A DNA stretch of 6,585 bases from DASPKW01 sp038244055 (GTDB lineage Bacteria > Planctomycetota > Phycisphaerae > Tepidisphaerales > Tepidisphaeraceae), in assembly GCA_038244055.1 (NCBI GenBank), contig JBBRTW010000414.1, positions 1-6,585 of the forward strand, written 5' to 3'. Below are positions 4,961-6,585 of the stretch, piece by piece. Below the pieces are notes generated by a model. That model ran no database searches, was not told the DNA's origin, and saw nothing but the letters and a program-made list of their open reading frames with translations. A program made the position numbers and the translations under genes. Each line of letters starts with the position of its first letter. Positions within the stretch are counted from its first letter, which is position 1.

Positions 4961-5857
4961 ATGACCGACCAAGTGACTGAATCGGGGGTTGAACTTGTCG
5001 AAGGTGATCTTTCCTGCGCCATCTGCTCGTACAACCTGAAAGGCCAGCCCAAGTCCGGCTTATGCCCGGAATGCGGCCGGGCTGTCGAGCGGACACTCAA
5101 TCAGGAACTGACCCTGGCCGATCCCGCCTGGCTCAGGTTTCAGGCTCGCTCCATGCTGTGGCTGATCGCGGTCTGCCTGCTCAATTACCGGCCGACGGTG
5201 CTGCGATATCAATATGAGCCGGTGTACCTGATCCTGGAACTGGCAATGGCGGTCATTGTCGTCTATGCCTGCTGGTGCCTGGCCCGGCCCGAAGGACACG
5301 AGCCCCCGCCCGATTCGCTGGGGGCGCAGCAGCGCGGGTTGAAGGTCGTTGCCGTCGTCGTGGCGGTGTGGGTCGCGCTGCAAACCGTCGCATCCATCTC
5401 GCCGGAGTTCATGTTCCAGAACGCCAAAGTGCTCGGGCTTCTCGGCCTGATCGGAACGGGCGCGCTGATTGTCCTGAACTGGCTGGTCGGCATTCTCCTC
5501 TACAAGCTCGCGCGGCGATCGAAGAATCAGTCGATGATCGCCCATGCGAAACTGGTTCTCTGGGCGCTGCCGATTTCGCAACTGGCTCAATTCGCGATTT
5601 CACTGGGTGTCGGCCTGGCCAGCGATTCCCGGCAGGTGCAACTGGCTGCGTATTCCCTCATGGGCTGGGGAATGGGAATCGTATTTTATGGAACTGTGGC
5701 GCTGCTCGGGCGGATGCACGAAATGCTCGCCGCGACGGCAAACAGCGCCCAGAACCTGATCCCGCCGGCCAGCCGCTTCATCGAGCCAACTGCGCCCGCG
5801 CCCGCCGCATCACTCCCCCTCCAAAGCCCCGGCCAGCAACTCGATCACCCGCTTTGA
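4961..5857 (+). CDS. Zinc-ribbon, multi-pass membrane protein of unknown function
   Basis: A 298-residue protein. Residues 19-39 form a treble-clef/zinc-ribbon-like knuckle: C19-x2-C22-x12-C35-x2-C38, with the SYNLKG...GLCPECG wording that recurs at the N-terminus of many planctomycete membrane proteins. After a short linker come hydrophobic segments at about 64-76 (short), 88-107, 128-147, 157-181, 197-220 and 227-250, suggesting six passes in the inner membrane with the zinc knuckle probably cytoplasmic. The segment at 182-189 (KLARRSKN) is basic, consistent with a cytoplasmic loop. The C-terminal 45 residues are Pro/Ala-rich and their last 48 bp overlap the 3' end of the opposite-strand receiver gene. 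There are no enzymatic motifs. Role unknown. Confidence 0.85.
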   Translation: MTDQVTESGVELVEGDLSCAICSYNLKGQPKSGLCPECGRAVERTLNQELTLADPAWLRFQARSMLWLIAVCLLNYRPTVLRYQYEPVYLILELAMAVIVVYACWCLARPEGHEPPPDSLGAQQRGLKVVAVVVAVWVALQTVASISPEFMFQNAKVLGLLGLIGTGALIVLNWLVGILLYKLARRSKNQSMIAHAKLVLWALPISQLAQFAISLGVGLASDSRQVQLAAYSLMGWGMGIVFYGTVALLGRMHEMLAATANSAQNLIPPASRFIEPTAPAPAASLPLQSPGQQLDHPL

Positions 5858-6187
5858 CCCGAGCTCGCGCTTGCCGAATCCCGGCAGCGCGCCGGCCGCC
5901 ACCGCCTCGGCCTGGGCTTCGGCGTAATTGCTCACCAGCATCATCTTCAACTTCGGCATCGCCGCGCGCAGATACCCGATCGCTTCCACTCCCGTCTGGT
6001 GGGTAAATCCATATCCCAACTCCCGATTGAACAGCACCAGATCCACGCCCTGGCCGATCACCCTGCTCAATTCCGCATCATCATCGGCGTGGAGAATTTG
6101 CACATCCCTGGCCGCCTTGGACGCCACCATTCGAAGATATGAACTGTCCGGGCCACAGTGGCCCACGAGCGCGATTTTCTTAGACAT
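5810..6187 (-). CDS. Degenerate response-regulator receiver-like protein
   Basis: A 125-residue single-domain protein with the alternating strand/helix layout of a CheY-like receiver. Strand 1 is KKIALVGHC (3-11), strand 3 is VDLVLFN (48-54), strand 4 is KMMLVSNY (81-88) and strand 5 is about 100-104 followed by K106. Key positions: the acidic pair after strand 1 is replaced by G9/H10/C11; the phosphoacceptor Asp at the end of strand 3 is N54; the Ser/Thr of strand 4 is kept (S86) and the Lys is kept (K106). It is thus probably a pseudo-receiver that cannot take phosphate conventionally, perhaps an interaction module. HADDDAE at 33-39 lies in the strand 2 to helix 2 region and does not supply the missing pocket. 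There is no output domain and no adjacent kinase. No Shine-Dalgarno precedes the start; a TATGAT does. A non-receiver Rossmann-like protein is the alternative. Confidence 0.75.
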   Translation of the reverse strand: MSKKIALVGHCGPDSSYLRMVASKAARDVQILHADDDAELSRVIGQGVDLVLFNRELGYGFTHQTGVEAIGYLRAAMPKLKMMLVSNYAEAQAEAVAAGALPGFGKRELGSKRVIELLAGALEGE

Positions 6188-6192
6188 GAACC

Positions 6193-6198
6193 ATCATA
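6193..6198 (-). promoter_or_regulatory. Candidate -10 box (TATGAT) of the receiver-like gene
   Basis: On the minus strand TATGAT ends 5 nt before the ATG at 6187, so initiation at the usual distance would fall on the A of the start codon. There is no Shine-Dalgarno. The region where a -35 would lie (about 6216-6221) is occupied by the left arm of the palindromic element and does not match TTGACA. Confidence 0.38.
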
Positions 6199-6207
6199 GG
6201 CGCTCCC

Positions 6208-6323
6208 CGTAGCATGGGCATTCTTTCGTTTCACTCAAGACAGGCTTTGCCGATGTTGAACGCTCGAATAACTTGAGTCGAAATGCGATTATCGGTCCAC
6301 ACGGGCAGGATGCCCGTGCTACG
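6208..6323. mobile_element. REPIN-like element: two inverted GTAG-headed REP-like sequences
   Basis: A 116-bp intergenic block bounded by 17-bp arms, 6208-6224 and 6307-6323, that are inverted copies with 15 of 17 matches; both mismatches would be G-U pairs in RNA. Each arm carries GTAG at its outer end (6209-6212 on plus; 6319-6322 on minus) followed by a G-rich palindrome. The right one is intact (8-bp stem, 3-nt loop); in the left the second half has decayed. A nested inverted pair, ACTCAAG 6233-6239 and CTTGAGT 6272-6278, lies inside. GTAG followed by a palindrome, in inverted pairs about 100 bp apart, is the known form of REPs and REPINs moved by RAYT (Y1-type) transposases. No such gene is in the window, so this is a structural identification only. 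Confidence 0.55.
6300..6318. repeat. Perfect hairpin CACGGGCA-GGA-TGCCCGTG
   Basis: An 8-bp GC-rich stem with a 3-nt loop lies 7 bp after the stop codon of the partial secreted-protein gene (minus strand). It is the intact REP-like palindrome of the element above. In the minus direction it is followed by TGGACCGATAA rather than a U-run, so intrinsic termination is doubtful, though it could stabilise the mRNA 3' end. Confidence 0.8.
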
Positions 6324-6325
6324 AA

Positions 6326-6585
6326 TTAGAAGGACCACACCAGCGTCGTGCCGTCATTGAGAATGAGATACTCCAGGGTATTGAGCGATCCGTGTAATTG
6401 GAACCATCCGTTGAACAGGGAGAGGGTGTTGAGATTCTGGTAGAGGATGGCCGGGCCGCCGGACAGGCCGATCTGGGTATCGGTCATGTCGAAGGCCTGG
6501 GTGGGGTTGGCGCCGATGATCTGCAGCTCATCGCTGGACCCGGCCGCGGCGGCGATGGTCATCCCGGTGGCGGGGATGGGCGAGC
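6326..6585 (-). CDS. C-terminal fragment of a probable large secreted beta-repeat protein
   Basis: The last 85 codons of a gene that continues past the right edge: the frame stays open upstream of the first internal Met at 6562, through Ser-Pro-Ile-Pro-Ala-Thr-Gly. The text has the rhythm of right-handed beta-helix or autotransporter-like repeats: short strands separated by Gly, Asn and Asp turns (DELQIIGAN; TDTQIGLSGGPAILYQNLNTLSLFNG; GSLNTLEYLILNDG), no Cys, few charges. The 'Y-x-N-L-x-x-L' element recurs in giant planctomycete surface proteins. It ends GTTLVWSF with no sorting signal such as PEP-CTERM or LPXTG. Function cannot be told from this tail; an exported, surface-associated protein is the best guess. 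Confidence 0.6.
   Translation of the reverse strand, partial: SPIPATGMTIAAAAGSSDELQIIGANPTQAFDMTDTQIGLSGGPAILYQNLNTLSLFNGWFQLHGSLNTLEYLILNDGTTLVWSF

Noticed and set aside
6250..6295. CCGAT/ATCGG pairing inside the palindromic element
   Set aside because: Only 5 bp, and it would cross the 7-bp nested stem as a pseudoknot; expected by chance.
6300..6318. Intrinsic terminator
   Set aside because: The stem is good but neither strand shows a following T-run; it is better explained as one palindrome of the inverted pair.

Overview
The window is GC-rich, densely coding bacterial DNA. It most resembles a member of the Planctomycetota, perhaps Phycisphaerae. This rests on a membrane protein with a two-CxxC, CPECG-type zinc ribbon, a DUF4058 protein, heptanucleotide tandem repeats next to stop codons, and the tail of a large repeat-rich, secreted-looking protein. 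The taxonomic call is an inference; there is no rRNA or tRNA to anchor it.

Layout. (1) 1-2816, plus strand: the 3' part of a TolC-type outer-membrane channel gene, open at the left edge, followed by a complete HlyD/MacA-type periplasmic adaptor gene. They look like an export operon; no inner-membrane pump is visible. (2) 2852-3637, minus: a complete DUF4058 gene convergent with the adaptor. (3) 3638-3715: a 78-bp divergent promoter region with TATAAT- and TATCAT-like -10 boxes 7-9 nt from both start codons and a 14-bp palindrome between them. (4) 3716-4216, plus: a 166-aa protein of unknown function. (5) 4217-4409: an 11-unit heptamer array starting on the base after the stop codon, then a different 4-unit heptamer array upstream of the next gene. 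(6) 4410-4751, plus: a single-domain STAS protein (anti-sigma-factor-antagonist type) without the usual phosphorylated serine. (7) 4752-4960: a third heptamer array, again 11 units starting on the base after the stop, then a 15-bp perfect inverted repeat. (8) 4961-5857, plus: a zinc-ribbon protein with about six membrane segments. (9) 5810-6187, minus: a degenerate response-regulator receiver with Asn at the phosphoacceptor position, overlapping the previous gene by 48 bp tail to tail. (10) 6208-6323: a palindromic element with GTAG-headed ends, resembling a REPIN (paired inverted REP sequences). (11) 6326-6585, minus: the C-terminal end of a large, probably extracellular beta-repeat protein, open at the right edge.

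Functionally, the only clear gene team is the channel plus adaptor of a trans-envelope exporter. The rest are mostly single transcription units. The most interesting material is non-coding: three heptamer families within 620 bp around the STAS gene, the REPIN-like element, and a pattern suggesting leaderless transcription of three genes. Two signalling proteins (STAS and receiver) both lack their canonical phosphoacceptors. I see no CRISPR array, complete transposon, tRNA or rRNA, and no gene-free stretch longer than about 210 bp. I found no convincing multi-gene novel system.
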